The notes under the pieces were generated by a model. The model had not been told where the DNA came from. It worked only from the letters and a program-made list of their open reading frames with translations, and searched no databases. A stretch of 46,221 nt of DNA from NCBI GenBank assembly GCA_036897095.1, contig JAYMSP010000589.1, positions 1 through 46,221 of the forward strand. Reading direction: 5' to 3'. The translations under genes were made by a program, and so were the position numbers. This DNA is from Plantago elongata. Its lineage: Eukaryota; Streptophyta; Magnoliopsida; Lamiales; Plantaginaceae. Shown here in pieces: positions 14,601 to 26,831 of the stretch. Every line of letters starts with the position of its first letter. Position 1 is the stretch's first letter.

Positions 14601-17600
14601 AGATAAACTTATAGTGAATTACCTTCTTTTCCCTTAACCTGCATTTATCGCTAGAGAAATACACGGCTAGTTCTTTATTAAAGGTTTTAATTTAAAAATA
14701 GTATCTACGTGAGTTGTATCTTAGCCTTATATTTATACTAATTATAGATTTTTTTGGAGAGTATACTATTCCATACTTTTTAAAGTAAGCGCATTAAAAA
14801 TAATATTTAAGAAGTAAAAATTTCGTAAGATTTCTTGCTGTATAAGTATTAATAAAATAATGAATTCTTGCACTCTTTCATTTTATATAAATTAGGGGTT
14901 TTCGATTTAAGCTTAATATTAGATTATTAGTGTTGTGCGTATTCCCTCTTACTTAAGGTTATATAGTAACTGTTATTCTAGTGAATATCTTCTTATATGA
15001 ATAGGGCAAGTGTCAGTACTCTTTAAGTCATAATTATTTCGCTATGGTATTAACTCTTTATACTTGGCAAAAGTGTATCTCTTAAGATACTTTTACCTTT
15101 TTTGTGAGAAACTTTAGAAATACCAATGCATTTATATCTAATTAATTTAAGCACTTTGTTAGGAAAGTATATAATTAATAGTTAAATTTATAATTATAGT
15201 AAGCTGCGCCCTTTCTTTCATATAAGATATAGAGAAAAGAATTCAGGCAAATCTTGTATTTAAGACTAGTTACTCCCTTAGCATTAATAATTATTCTGTC
15301 TTTTCTATAACGCTTGTTTTACTAATAAAAACTTTCGTAAGTATACTCTTTTTTAGAAATAAAATTCCTTTTTTTAATTTAAACTTAAAGTAGAGAGTAC
15401 TTTAACTTTCTCTAGGGTAAGAGTAACTAATACTTATACAAGAATACTTTGATAATAAGAAAAGATAAAAGACAACTTGCTCCTATAAATATGAAAATTA
15501 AAGAGGGGCTGCCTTACCCTATGAATTGTTAATGGAGAATTGCTTGTGTAAATTAATAATAAAATAGGATAGATAGAACATAGATTCCTTATAAAAGCAC
15601 TTTTTTAATTACTAATAAAGGGAAAAGAACAGTAACTTCTCTCTTCAATAACTACTCTATTGTATCTATTGTAAAGGTTATATTAAATACTTTAGCTTGA
15701 TTTTAGTGCTTACGAGTTTTAGATACCTTCCTTCTTATAAAATGTGTACTTTTAATTATGAAATAAATTACTTTTTTACGTAGGAAAAGAAGTAATTTTT
15801 AGCTCCTATCCTAAAAATAAATTTTTAAGTATATTAATTAGTGAGCATAAACCCTCTCTTTTATAGATAAGGAATAACTAATTTAGCCCCTCAAATATAT
15901 TTTCTAGTAATAGAGTAAACGTACGCCTTTTCAAAATAATTATCTCTTAAAAAAGCCTAGACCTTTATACTCTTTAATTTAATATTACTTGCAGAGACAG
16001 GATACCGTATTTTGTTTGGTTATAGATAATTATCGTTCAACTCTCTCCTTATATAAAAATATGTATAACTAGGTGCCAATTATTTATAAGTTAGTAATAT
16101 ACTCTTTCCTCTCTTATCCTAAGTACTCCATGTTAAACTAAAGGGTACGCTCTTATTATCAAATATGTAAGGTATTTAGGTAACTCATAATATAATAAAT
16201 AGGAGGAACACTAATTCTCTTGTAGTAAGGTACCATTTACACTTGTATCTTGTATAATAACTTATTGAGTACGGACTCTACTAATAAAAACATTTATGAA
16301 AAGGGAGAGTGCTCTATCTTTTTTTAACTATTACTTTACAGAATTAATTATAATAAGACATATTTAAATGCCCTTTTATTGAAAAGAAGCTTAGCAGTAC
16401 CTATAATAGTATTCCTTTGCTTGCATACTTTTCAAGAAGGTTATAACTAAAAAGATAGAGCTTAAAATACGCTTCCCTTAGTATGTTATAAAAAGTTACT
16501 AGAGCAGACAGTAGTACTTTACTCTAACAGTTATACTTTAGTAAAAATGTTATCCTAAGCAACTCTTTCTTCACGGGCTAAAGGCTATAAAGTACTAACT
16601 CTTCTAATGAGTACTAAAAAATATAGAGTTATAAATCTAGAGCCAGTAAACATGGGTATGAGTACTTCCTTCTAAATAAAGTATTTGTAAAAATAAGATA
16701 TTCATTAGGGTTTATTACTTTGAAGTCTAATCTACTTTAGAAAAGTAAAAGGTACATATGCTCTCTTGTAGTATAGGGTATCTGGAGAGACATTCCCTCT
16801 CCTATAATATAAAACACGCATTATTCTATAAATTATATTCACAAAGAGTAATATTAATAAAGTCTTTGCTAGAAGGAATTATTTAGCTTAATGTAGATAA
16901 GTTCCTATATAATAGCAATAAAGGAAATTGTAAAGCGCGCTCTTTCTAAAAAAAAATACATAGTTAAAGGTGTAAAAGTTGCCTATAAAGGCTCCTCAAG
17001 TATTTAGATAAATAATTTGTAGAAGCGGTGATCGTCCTCCTTCCTTTCTATTAGTGTACTCCTTTTGTAACTAGTAGATAGTAAAGACTTATATGATTAG
17101 TATTATTAATAGAAGTGTATATCTAGTTAACTTCTCTAAAGTCATAAGGTACAGCGCCATCTCTAGCTCTCCCTTAAAGTATTATTTGTCTAGAACAAGT
17201 GGGGTATTTTATAAGGGGTATATTTTCTATAAAATACTAAACTAGGTATTCGCCTATGTTATAAAGAAGCACTCCCATAGACTCAAGTTATTCTAGGAAA
17301 ACATCTCTATGTGTATAATATCTTCCTACTATAGATGAGTACCCTATTTATTAGTAGACTTATATTTAAGCAATAACTAGCTTACTATCAAGGGTGCTTA
17401 ATCTCTCTTCTTCCCTTATAGAATTGTACTAGAACTAAGTACTTTTTTTTCACATTATGGAGAAGAGGTGCTACTATATATGCGCTTAAATATAGAGCTT
17501 TAAAAAGGTATCTATTATTATTAGAGACTCTTTAATAATCATGAAATGTATACTCTCTTATCAAATATGTAAGAGCTATCTTATTTATATAACTTCATGT

Positions 17601-18480
17601 ATTTGTATAACTACAAATCCCTTCTTAACAAAGATATACACCTAACCTAATACTAAGACAAAAAGGCAGCTCCGCTTCTAGCATATATTTCTATAGAAAA
17701 TAATTAAAATATAACTATGTACTCTACGCTTTCTTAACTTAAGGGTAAGTAAATACAAGGGGAGTCTAGAATACTCCATTAGCTCTCTTTAGTATAAGAT
17801 GTAAAAAGGTAATATTCTTTTTCTCCTAAAGAAATGCGGGGTATACTATCTCCTTCCTCTCTATTTACTAGTTATTATAATAAAAATAGGTCACTTATAT
17901 TTCATAATTAAATAATACAAAGGGTAAGAGAGTGGTATTGCTCTAGTAACTAACGCATGTTAAGTCTAGTATATTATTTATCAGAAGGGTGTCTTACCAT
18001 AGCGCATCTCTTTAAAATTTATACTACTTAAGCTTTTTTTAACAACTATTTAATTATTTTACTCTAGTAATAGGCGTAGGCACATTTATCACTAACAAAG
18101 CATGTAAATCTTAGGGGTAACGCGTCTTTGATATAAGAGAGTTCCCTAAGCAAACTCTTTTCTCTTTAGGATTAGATATAGGCGAAAGTCCAATCTATTA
18201 ACAAAAACACACTTTAATCATTAGTTAAATAAGAGGAGAGATATATTTTTATACCTTTAACTAACTAAAACTAACTAAAGAAGTTATTAATAAGAGATGC
18301 CACTATAGTATGTTGACCTGCACTTTAAATAAGAAAGAGAGCCTAATTACTTAATATAAATAGATGGGTACTTTTCTTTAGTCTATTTTTATTAGTCTAT
18401 GGAACATACCCTTATTAGTTAACTATTATAGAGGAATTTACTTAAGGATCTTTTAAGATATTTAGAATCTTACTTAAGTA
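11690..18480. repeat. TA-rich block A: probable RIP-destroyed repeat
   Basis: About 6.8 kb in which TpA is very abundant and CpA and TpG are scarce. Surviving C sits mostly in CT, CC or CG and surviving G mostly in AG, GG or CG, as in GAGAGTGCTCT-like words that recur irregularly. No frame reaches 60 codons from a start. The length would suit an LTR retrotransposon or nested insertions. I could not see paired LTRs or any reverse transcriptase motif, so the element class is unknown. Edges are judged by eye and are good to perhaps 200 bases. Confidence 0.6.
12376..12391. repeat. (TA)8 microsatellite
   Basis: Eight perfect TA units between GTCAA and CAATT, inside the TA-rich block. Confidence 0.9.
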
Positions 18481-19855
18481 TAATCTTGTGCTTTGATACG
18501 AGTGGCTGGACCTATTACTTATGTCTTTCATAGAGATTTATAAAGCCCTAGGGAGGTTTTTTCTTTTAAATTCTAATTTGATTCTTTTATTTATATAAGA
18601 TGATTTAAAAGAAATAGTTTCTAAATTAAATAGGAGTCTTGGAAACCTTAGTGTTTTGGTTTCTATTTATATATAATTACTAATAAATAGTAGGAAAAAT
18701 GCTTCTGCACGCATCAAAGGTACCCAGAGTATGTAATAACAGCAGTAAAAAGCTATATTTCCAAACTTTATTTTAATTAAAACGAAAATAATTTGTACTC
18801 ATGAATGAATCAACGAACGATTTCATTTTTATTATGGGCGTCAAGGCAGAACCTCGGCACAGATTGTACTTAGGATTAGACGCGGAATCCATTAATGCAT
18901 GTATGGAAATAAACTTTTGCCTTAGTTAGTATATAATATAAGCTTTCTTTTATTTGGTCTTTCTTTTCTTTCTATATATTAGGAAATCTAAGAATTCAAA
19001 TTGCCGTGACATAATCTGTCATTGACCTTTTTAGTTGTTTTTAGTGCTGAAGAAGATATCCTAGACTTGTATAACTTATATAAATATTGTCTACGAATAT
19101 GGTATCGAAGCTGTAGACAAATAAAGAAAAAGACTTCCTGCAAGCAAAGAAAACGAAGCACAACTTCTTATTTATAAGTTTGAAAATTAGACCTTCGCTT
19201 ACGGAGGACGGAGATGGAAGAATGGAAGTCAATATCTATAAAGATAAAGGCAGTTGTTAATCCTTAAAAATATTTCTATTATACTAACTAATACAAGACA
19301 AAACTTATACCTACAACTAATTTTTCACTTAGATAACTATTCTAAAAATTAAGACAAGAAGAGTAAAGTACAGTTAAAAGAGAAGAAAGAGTAAGGCCAG
19401 ATATAGTTCTAATGTTTCCTATTTCGTACATAGCTATTTATATACATATAAAATTCATCCTATAGTTCTTTCCATCTCCTTAGATTCCCACCCATACAAT
19501 GACCTTAAGCCTTACCTATAAACTAAGATATATAATCCAAAAAGAACTGCTTATACTGGTTAGGACAACAAGTAAAAGAGAATAAATATTTAAGCATGCA
19601 TACTTAGAAATTGAAATTATAGAAGATATCCCAACAAAAAATAAAAAGCAACTCATAACATAATAAATAGAAACTAACTAAGAAGCAAACAGTAGGCATA
19701 TATCCCTTCCAATAATCACTACTATCGTAATTCAAACAATCCCTTTCTGAACTAACTCCCAAGGTAAAGTTCGATATTAGTGACATCGTATTTTTGGTAT
19801 GAAACTAAGCGGATTTCCTAAATAGCAAAACATTCTATAAGAAAAGAAGACAAAG

Positions 19856-19864
19856 CGTTGCACC
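19856..19864 (+). repeat. Dispersed motif CGTTGCACC, copy 1
   Basis: Exact core, preceded by AAAG and followed by AAAC. One of a set of exact and near-exact copies between 19.8 and 38.6 kb. Function unknown. Confidence 0.5.
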
Positions 19865-20686
19865 AAACAAATCTTCTTTTTCTACAATATATGCTATATG
19901 CTGCTCTTACAATTTTATGTTCTTACATATTATGTGCATTGGAATTGATTCTTGTAAACAAAATACTCTTTTTGGGCAGTCACTTTGTGGTATAAAATTA
20001 CATCAAACTAAACTAAGAATTTGAATGACTCGCAATCAATCTAGGTTTTCCATGAATGGTAATAAAAAGGGCATAGAGTTACGAACTAGGAAATAATCCA
20101 AAGGACGTGGATCCGTTTTTCGTAGATAATTATGTGGTGATAATTTGCTTGATATATGTTTATGCTATCTACGCGTTCTTTCTAATGAGCCAAGCCTAAA
20201 TTCTCACTTTTTGGAAAAACAGAAGCAGCCATTTGCAATTTCATCCCTTTTTCTTCTAAAGAGAATTATTCTAGCAATTTTGGAATATTTATTTCTTCTG
20301 GAAAACATACAAATAATTTAATTTTAGTTAAAATTTGTGATGAGTGTACCCATTCCAAGCTATACCAATCTATATAAGGATACTTACAAACAATAGGAGA
20401 ATACATAAAGGATTGTAAATAAAAGATAGATCTGACCCGCCTTAAAGTCAATGCTCTCGTAATGGTAATGATTGATAATTATAGTTTTTATGAAATTTTT
20501 TATTGGCTGGCATCTAAGCACTAATAAGCTACTTGGTCGACCTCCGTTCTCTGCTGTTAGCGATACATTTCCACCGGTAGAGTAAAGTAATAGAATTTAT
20601 CATATGAGTACAACCGCGTGTTACTACAAAAATCAAAATATACAACCTTCTATTTCTTCTTATAGATTTTTAATTATAGAATTTGG

Positions 20687-20695
20687 TGTTGCACC
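20687..20695 (+). repeat. Dispersed motif, copy 2 (one transition)
   Basis: TGTTGCACC, differing from the core by C to T. Its flank GG..TAAA matches the copies at 26607 and 28708, giving GGYGTTGCAYCTAAA as the shared form of the three. Confidence 0.45.
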
Positions 20696-21868
20696 TAAAT
20701 CTGACAAGATACTATTTTATTTAGATCTAAAATAACCTATAAAATATTCCAAAATTATTATACTTCGATTGTTGTTTGAAAACATTATTTTATTTTATAA
20801 TACGTTATAGAAACCACTGCTATATTTATATACTTTTTATATTGTATTCTTTCGTAGGCATAGGATAGCGTTCTTAAGCAACAGTAAATAATCTATGCTA
20901 AGATGTCGTCTGCTTTCCCCTTTCTTTACTTTTTCTCTTTATATTATATATAATAACATTTATAAAACGCGAAGTATACCTAACTATTCTCTTTCTCTAA
21001 TATTATAACAAAACACTGCAGGATTCCTTCTATCCTTTTATCTCTGCCTGGCTATGATGATGCGAGTAGCCCATTCTAACACATAACAATGCATATTTCG
21101 AAACAACCCTATACTTGTAGAACTCTCTATTATAAAATGATAAGCGAGGCTTTTTAAATGAGAAAAAGAGTTAAAATACTAATACTTATTGGTGGTAATC
21201 ACTGTCAAAGTTGGAAGTTGGCACTACTATAATTTATAGAAATAATTCCTTTTTGTATTTATGTATGTGATATAACCAACCATAGCGGATCCTTAGAAAC
21301 TACTAGATTAGAGTACGAATCTAACTATTTTCTATTTCTCGATAACGAAGCATTTCCTCCTTTTTCGATTCGAGTTAGCTTTGCTATTTTCTTTAGATAT
21401 TTTCAAGGTACTTACTCTTGTGTTGGAATTATTGTTATTAAATTATTAAAGCATTGGGTATAGAGTTAGCGATTTAGGCTTCTTTATGAAATCGATAGGA
21501 ATCTAAAAAAACTCTTTCCTTACTTATTACTTACAGTTATTGCCCAGCGAATAGAATATCATTTATTTATGACTAGAATGTGCATTATAGCTGAGTTGAA
21601 TATAGCACTCTTCTATTTTTCCAACTTCTCCTCACAACACGAGACCTACTTTCTATTCTTTTTTATAAATCAGAATGATGTTTTCCAGAAATATCTCATT
21701 ATAAACTGCTGCAGTACCAATGTTTACGTGGCATGTATTCATTCCTTGCTCTAAGCGAATCCTCTCTCGAATAGAGAATAATATTCGTAGGCAATTTTTT
21801 AATTATTGTTAATTCTACATTTAAATTTGTATTTTTTTTTCACTTTTCATTTATTAACCTATCTATGT

Positions 21869-22203
21869 TCTAGAAAGTCACTCGCCTTATCTAATAAAAT
21901 AGAAAAATAGATCTCCAAATCATCATTCATGTAGAATAGTATGTTTCACCTCTAGTCTTTAGATTAAAACATCTTGCTCAAAATATACACAAATTTCAAC
22001 TGAAATTTTTGCTTTCTTCTGCGGAGAGAATTTGTAGCATCCTTGGACCTCCAGTAGTAGATCTTTCAGGATAGTGAATAGTTTAGACTAATGTGCTAGA
22101 ATCTTTCGCTGTGCCTAGACAAGTAGGATAGCCCGATGTTGACTCCAGGGGAGTAGGAAAACAAGGGTATCTAGAAAGTCCAAACACGGGAATCTAGAAA
22201 GTC
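21869..22203 (+). repeat. Three copies of TCTAGAAAGTC
   Basis: The 11-mer TCTAGAAAGTC occurs at 21869-21879, 22170-22180 and 22193-22203. The last two are only 23 bases apart. The first and third are also both followed by A. This suggests a small local repeat leading into the GC-rich island. Confidence 0.6.
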
Positions 22204-22475
22204 AGCATTTCTTCGGAAAGCATCCCATTCTCTCTACAGGTTAGTCTCATACACTGGAACGCAGCTAGCATGGTACAGGTTCGTCCAAGTCAGAGAAAGA
22301 ATGATAGCGGAGCCTGCCGTCAGAGCAAAAGACCTCAAAGGATGTTGTCTCCAAGCAACCGGATTGCACCAAGGGTTGCTGTACCAAAGTGAGACTGGCC
22401 AGCGCGACATGTGTTGGTGTACGTCGGCGACTAGTCTGCTATCTTCTTCCTAAAGCATTCTCTTTTAGCGCGCAT
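22021..22475. other. GC-rich, CpG-bearing island
   Basis: A hand count gives 96 G or C in the 180 bases 22261-22440 (53%), against 17 in 60 (28%) at 22501-22560. Nine CpG fall in the same 180 bases. CpA and TpG are normal, so RIP has not touched it, although a heavily TA-converted block begins within about 50 bases. The plus strand is open for 92 codons (22175-22453) and the minus strand for 71 (22234-22449). It could be a gene fragment, a solo LTR or other element end, a non-coding RNA gene, or a recent insertion. I do not recognise it. Confidence 0.55.
22175..22453 (+). pseudogene. Unrecognised open frame in the GC-rich island
   Basis: The frame is open from the codon after a TAG at 22172-22174 to TAA at 22451-22453, 92 sense codons. 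There is no ATG at its start; the first in-frame ATG lies at about codon 46, after the piece WYRFVQVRER. The second half carries several cysteines (KGCCLQATG, then RDMCWCTS). No known domain is evident to me. In roughly 50% GC sequence a frame this long has about a 1% chance per start point, so coding is possible but unproved. If coding, it would be an internal or 3' exon or a fragment cut off upstream. The overlapping 71-codon minus frame is tryptophan-rich and is the less likely of the two. Confidence 0.2.
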
Positions 22476-22499
22476 AGAAAATGAATAGGATTTCAATAG

Positions 22500-25400
22500 G
22501 ACATATAAGATATGTGTTAGTGCTAGTCAGTAAGGTCATTTATATTTGATCACTTTAGAAGACAGAAGCTTTCTTATTAATCAGCGCGTACTTCATAAGA
22601 AAGGAAGTTTCATACAGGAAATCTCTTCTATACTCTCTCCTAAAAAGTTCTTACTTAATCTGAACCTTTTAGTTAAGGAACTCTACAACTATCTATTTTA
22701 TATGAAAGAGAAGACTATTCTATTATCATTACTATACTATCTAGAAATAATTAAGTTTTATCTATACTTAAGGACACAACAAGTATATCCTGCCCTTTTA
22801 CAGAGTATCTTATGTAAAAGGATAAACTAGAGTATTATTACTGGCTTACTTAATATAATAAGTAGTACTAGAACTAAATGTAACGCAAAGCGTCTTTTAT
22901 AAGTAACTGATAAAGTATAAAATATAGTACAAGATTAGAGCACTCTCCCTTCTATAAAAGCTAAATAAAGAATGGTTCTTTTCTCTTAAGAGTATGCGTC
23001 TTATAGAATAACTTAAGCATACTTGTAGATTATAAAAAGATAGAAACAGGTAACCCTCCCCTAAATAAAGGTACTTAAGCATAATCAATTTCTTTTTAAG
23101 ATCACTGCCCCTACTTACTATTTAGTATACTATAGAATCATTATGTAAGAGATTAGAATGACTTACTTCTTCTAATTTTAATAAAAAGAGTGACTCTTAT
23201 TTTACCATACTCTTAATCTAAGAAAACGTATACGCTTTCTAACATAGATATGTAATAATGCATTATATATATAAAGAAAATAACCTTTGCCTTACTTAAT
23301 TACTTCTTAGCTTTATAATAATAAGGATTATATCTTAAGCCTTAATTTATTAATGCAAGGAATGCATAGTAAGATGTACTATTAATTATAAATAGGAGTG
23401 TATCTTCCCTTATTTTCCCTAATCCAGTTAGAGAGTAAAGAGGTAGAACTATCTTTCATAAAGTGTATTCTAGATGAGAAAGACTCTCTTAGGTAAGTAG
23501 CCATCTTCTATTTGGTAAGTAAAAACTCTTTCTAGTAAGAAACTTTCCTTATATCAATCCATTCTACCTATTTATAGAAGATTATTTGCTATTTTTTTAT
23601 AGAAGAGCGCCTTTGTGATTCTCTAAAATATTTGAAAGGTGTACTAGTTTTTCTTATGGTTAAGAAATAGTTAGAATTTAAGCATGCTATACCATTTTCT
23701 TAAATAAATCATTAGGCAAAGTGTTACTAGTACCTATTTCATATGCGTATCTTATAAAAAAAGTTCACGAGTCATATACCAAGCTATTTCTTAATGACTT
23801 AAAAATTCATACATACTCGTAATACACCTTACTAGTTAAGATTAGAGAGTATAGTTAGCCTAGACTATTCCCTTAGTAATATTTTAATTTATTATAGGAA
23901 GGAACTAACTATATCATCTCTTAAGTATTAGTTTGTGTAAAGCATGTACCTTCTCTTACTTATTAGCTAAAGTAATCTTGCATCTTAGAGAGTAGCCTTA
24001 AAATCATTCCTGTCTTATCTAAGTGCCCTAAACTATATAATAAATGAAGGCGAAAATAGAAAGATAAGTTCTTATATCATCATATCATAGTAAAATAATG
24101 AAAAGTACTACTCTAAAATAGGTCTTCTATAGTATAGGGAAAGAGCTTTTCTTATAAGTAGACATAGGTTCTTCCCTTTTATAAACAGTTACTCTATTAA
24201 AATTAAACCTAATTACCAATGTTAGAGCTAAAGTACTATGACTAGTTTCACCTAAGTCTATTGCCATATAAGAAGAGACATACTCCTTCTTAAAAATCAT
24301 AGATATGTTTGGTAAATACGATTCTTTTCTAACATAAAATTATGAAAGGGTGCTCTAAGCATAGACTCTTTTAGATAGTATCTCTTGGTTATTACTTATT
24401 CTAGTAAGTAAAAAAGAGAGTATTACCCCTAGTATTCTATAAATATGGGTCTATGACTCTAAAAAATAAATAATATATAAATGAAACTTTAGGGCAAGCG
24501 TATCCCTATCTCCTACCTAAGTATAATCAAGTAAGATATTCCACGCTCTCTCTATGATTTATATTAGTTAATTCTATAAGAATTAATTTTCTAATTTATA
24601 GAAAGCGTAGGATACGTATAACCTTCTTCTTTTACTTAAAATATACGGAGTATTTGTTGCTACGTGTAAGCTACGACTATTATCTATAGATGTGTACTCT
24701 TAATAAATATATTCATTCTTAGAGAAGCTATGTTATAAAGTACTTTTCTTTCCTTGTAAGGAAAAGGTAATATACTCTTTTACCTTTTACTTTATAATTA
24801 TTAAGTGTAATAAGTATTCACTAACCTTTTTATTAAAACAGGATACCTTAAGTGCTTTTATACCTTGATAGAATAGTTTCTTCCTTAACTATTCTAATGA
24901 ATCATAGAAAAAGGTTAACTACATAATAAGAGAGTTCACCAAGAGTACCCTAAAAGGGTATTACTATAGAAACATTTATCACTTATATATTTTATGACTA
25001 AGAAGACTTAACAACTTAACACTTGAGTAAGAAAGGGTCTCTGCCCTCTTCTCTATAAATGAATAATTTAAAAGGGTATAAGTGTATTACTCTATCTTTA
25101 TATGAGAGTTTATTTTATTTAATTTAAGGAACTAAAATAGTAATAAAGCTCTTTATCTATAGTACATAGTATACACGTCTTTTCTATATTCTAGGGGTAA
25201 TTCATACTTATAAGCCTAAATATATAAATGACTCTAGATTATTTAAAGGGACTTCTTTAATAAAAGAAGCCTATATTTTATGTACCCTCCTAAATTAGAA
25301 CTTATGCTTAAGAGTAGAGCATGTTATTATTCTTTACCCTTAACACTTTTACCCTATAAAATATTTAAGACTTTAGTAATTGCCAAGCGTACTTTCACGT

Positions 25401-26575
25401 TACCCTAATAATCTCAAGGTTTATTAGGAGCAGAGATTCTTTTTCTTCCTAGTATTATAATGTGCTCTTTACTGATAGAAATCTTCATTATAAAGTAAAG
25501 TATTGCAGGTAATTTACTATATATAATTAATTTAAAGAGCTTTATAGGCCATACTTCTCTTAGCAAATAATTCGTCCTAGAGTACTGGGCATTACTAAGA
25601 TTTTTAGGAACATAGTATGTTAGTACTTAATCATATAAGTCTTTAGGGGTATCCTCAAAAGTATCTTATAGTTTTACCTTTATATAATAATAAGTGAGTG
25701 TATCCTATATTCGACATATACAAGAGCATTTTTATGCCTTTTAAAGAAAGGTCTTATATACCCTGGCGTTTATTCGTAGATACAAAAAAGAGGTAAGAAC
25801 TAGTTACTATATCACAATCACAGCACCTTTTTAATATACTAATAGAATATGGTACTCCCTTTATATGTGTTATAGTTTAATACTTTTAGCTAGAGAAAGA
25901 GTTTTACCTTCTTCTATAAAGTCTTAAGTAATTCATTAATTTATAGTATTAAGAGTAAGAGAACTATATCTGTCCTTATAAAAATACTAGTTATATAGAT
26001 TTAAGATACCCTCATAAAGGTCAGTTTAAAACATTTTATAGTAATACTTTAAAGGTTGTAACATATTTAAAATTACATAATATTCAAGATAGAATTAACA
26101 GAGTATTTACTAGATAGCCCCTAATGTTCTCTTGTACAAATATAAAGTAAAGGCAAATATCTAGTTATTTTAATAGAATATACTCTCTAGTAGTGTACTA
26201 AGCGCTATACCTTATTATATTTTAAAATGACTTCATTTAGGTACTGCATACTATAGTTATATAAAATAGGTTAACTTATTAAACACAAGAAAAAGGTAAA
26301 GTTCCTTCGCGCTTATGATATTCTCTAGTACTCCTGAAGTAATACTAACCTATTAAATGAGTCTATCCTAGTAACTCGTGCCTGGAGCATTAGCTTATAA
26401 AGAAGAAAGCTTTACTAGTGGTCCTTTACCTTTTTATAAAGGTGTGCAATTGCTAAAATATCTGTATTAGAAACTTATACTTTATATAAGAATAACACTT
26501 TGTGAAATATCTAAATTCTTATATAATTTTATAGTTAATAAAAAGATTTATTATTCGAGAAGGGGAAGTTTTCTA
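22500..26575. repeat. TA-rich block B: probable RIP-destroyed repeat
   Basis: About 4.1 kb with the same strong TpA excess and CpA and TpG loss as block A. It starts abruptly beside the GC-rich island and ends near 26575, where CpA-containing sequence resumes. One frame of 99 codons (22534-22830, plus) survives at the left end; it is leucine- and lysine-rich with FIQEISSILSPKKFLLNLN, has no early ATG and is not recognised. Size would suit a DNA transposon or a truncated retroelement. No terminal repeats were found by eye. Confidence 0.6.
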
Positions 26576-26606
26576 ATCTTATCACTCCCTTGGTTACATT
26601 ACAAGG

Positions 26607-26615
26607 CGTTGCATC
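26607..26615 (+). repeat. Dispersed motif, copy 3 (one transition)
   Basis: CGTTGCATC, one C to T change from the core. Its context GGCGTTGCATCTAAAA matches GGCGTTGCACCTAAAA at 28706 with that single difference. Confidence 0.5.
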
Positions 26616-26812
26616 TAAAATATCTAAAATCATGCAATGCGAGAGTATTTCCATCCTTGTCTTAAGTATCCTTTTTTTATATTATAAATTATACAATTGA
26701 AAATTATGTTATGCTCTTTATTTACCCTCTTTTACCCTGCCGGAAAGCCAAAACAAAGGGAATACTGGTAACATAACAGAATAAAAAATAAAGGTATATG
26801 TCATACTACAGT

Positions 26813-26831
26813 AAAGAAATCGTTGCACCAA
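26813..26831 (+). repeat. 19-bp exact repeat with motif copy 4
   Basis: AAAGAAATCGTTGCACCAA is identical at 27932-27950. A 19-base exact match between two places in 46 kb is unlikely by chance even at this base composition, so the two sites share an origin. Confidence 0.75.

Larger units (their letters stand above)
18481..22020. other. AT-rich non-coding stretch, low RIP
   Basis: CpA and TpG return to ordinary frequency after block A. Frames of 60-63 codons exist at 19041-19232, 19604-19786 and 20266-20451 on minus and at 21569-21754 on plus. They are unrecognisable and of chance length. Two copies of the CGTTGCACC-type motif lie here (19856 and 20687). No RNA gene is seen. Confidence 0.55.

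Noticed and set aside
11690..18480. Regular tandem array in block A, suggested by recurring GAGTGCTCT-like words
   Set aside because: Spacing between the GC-bearing words varies from about 35 to 200 bases with no constant period. It is better explained by residual C and G contexts after RIP.
22546..22830. 94-residue protein as a real gene
   Set aside because: It begins at TTG rather than ATG, lies in heavily mutated sequence and has no motif. Kept only as a note on block B.
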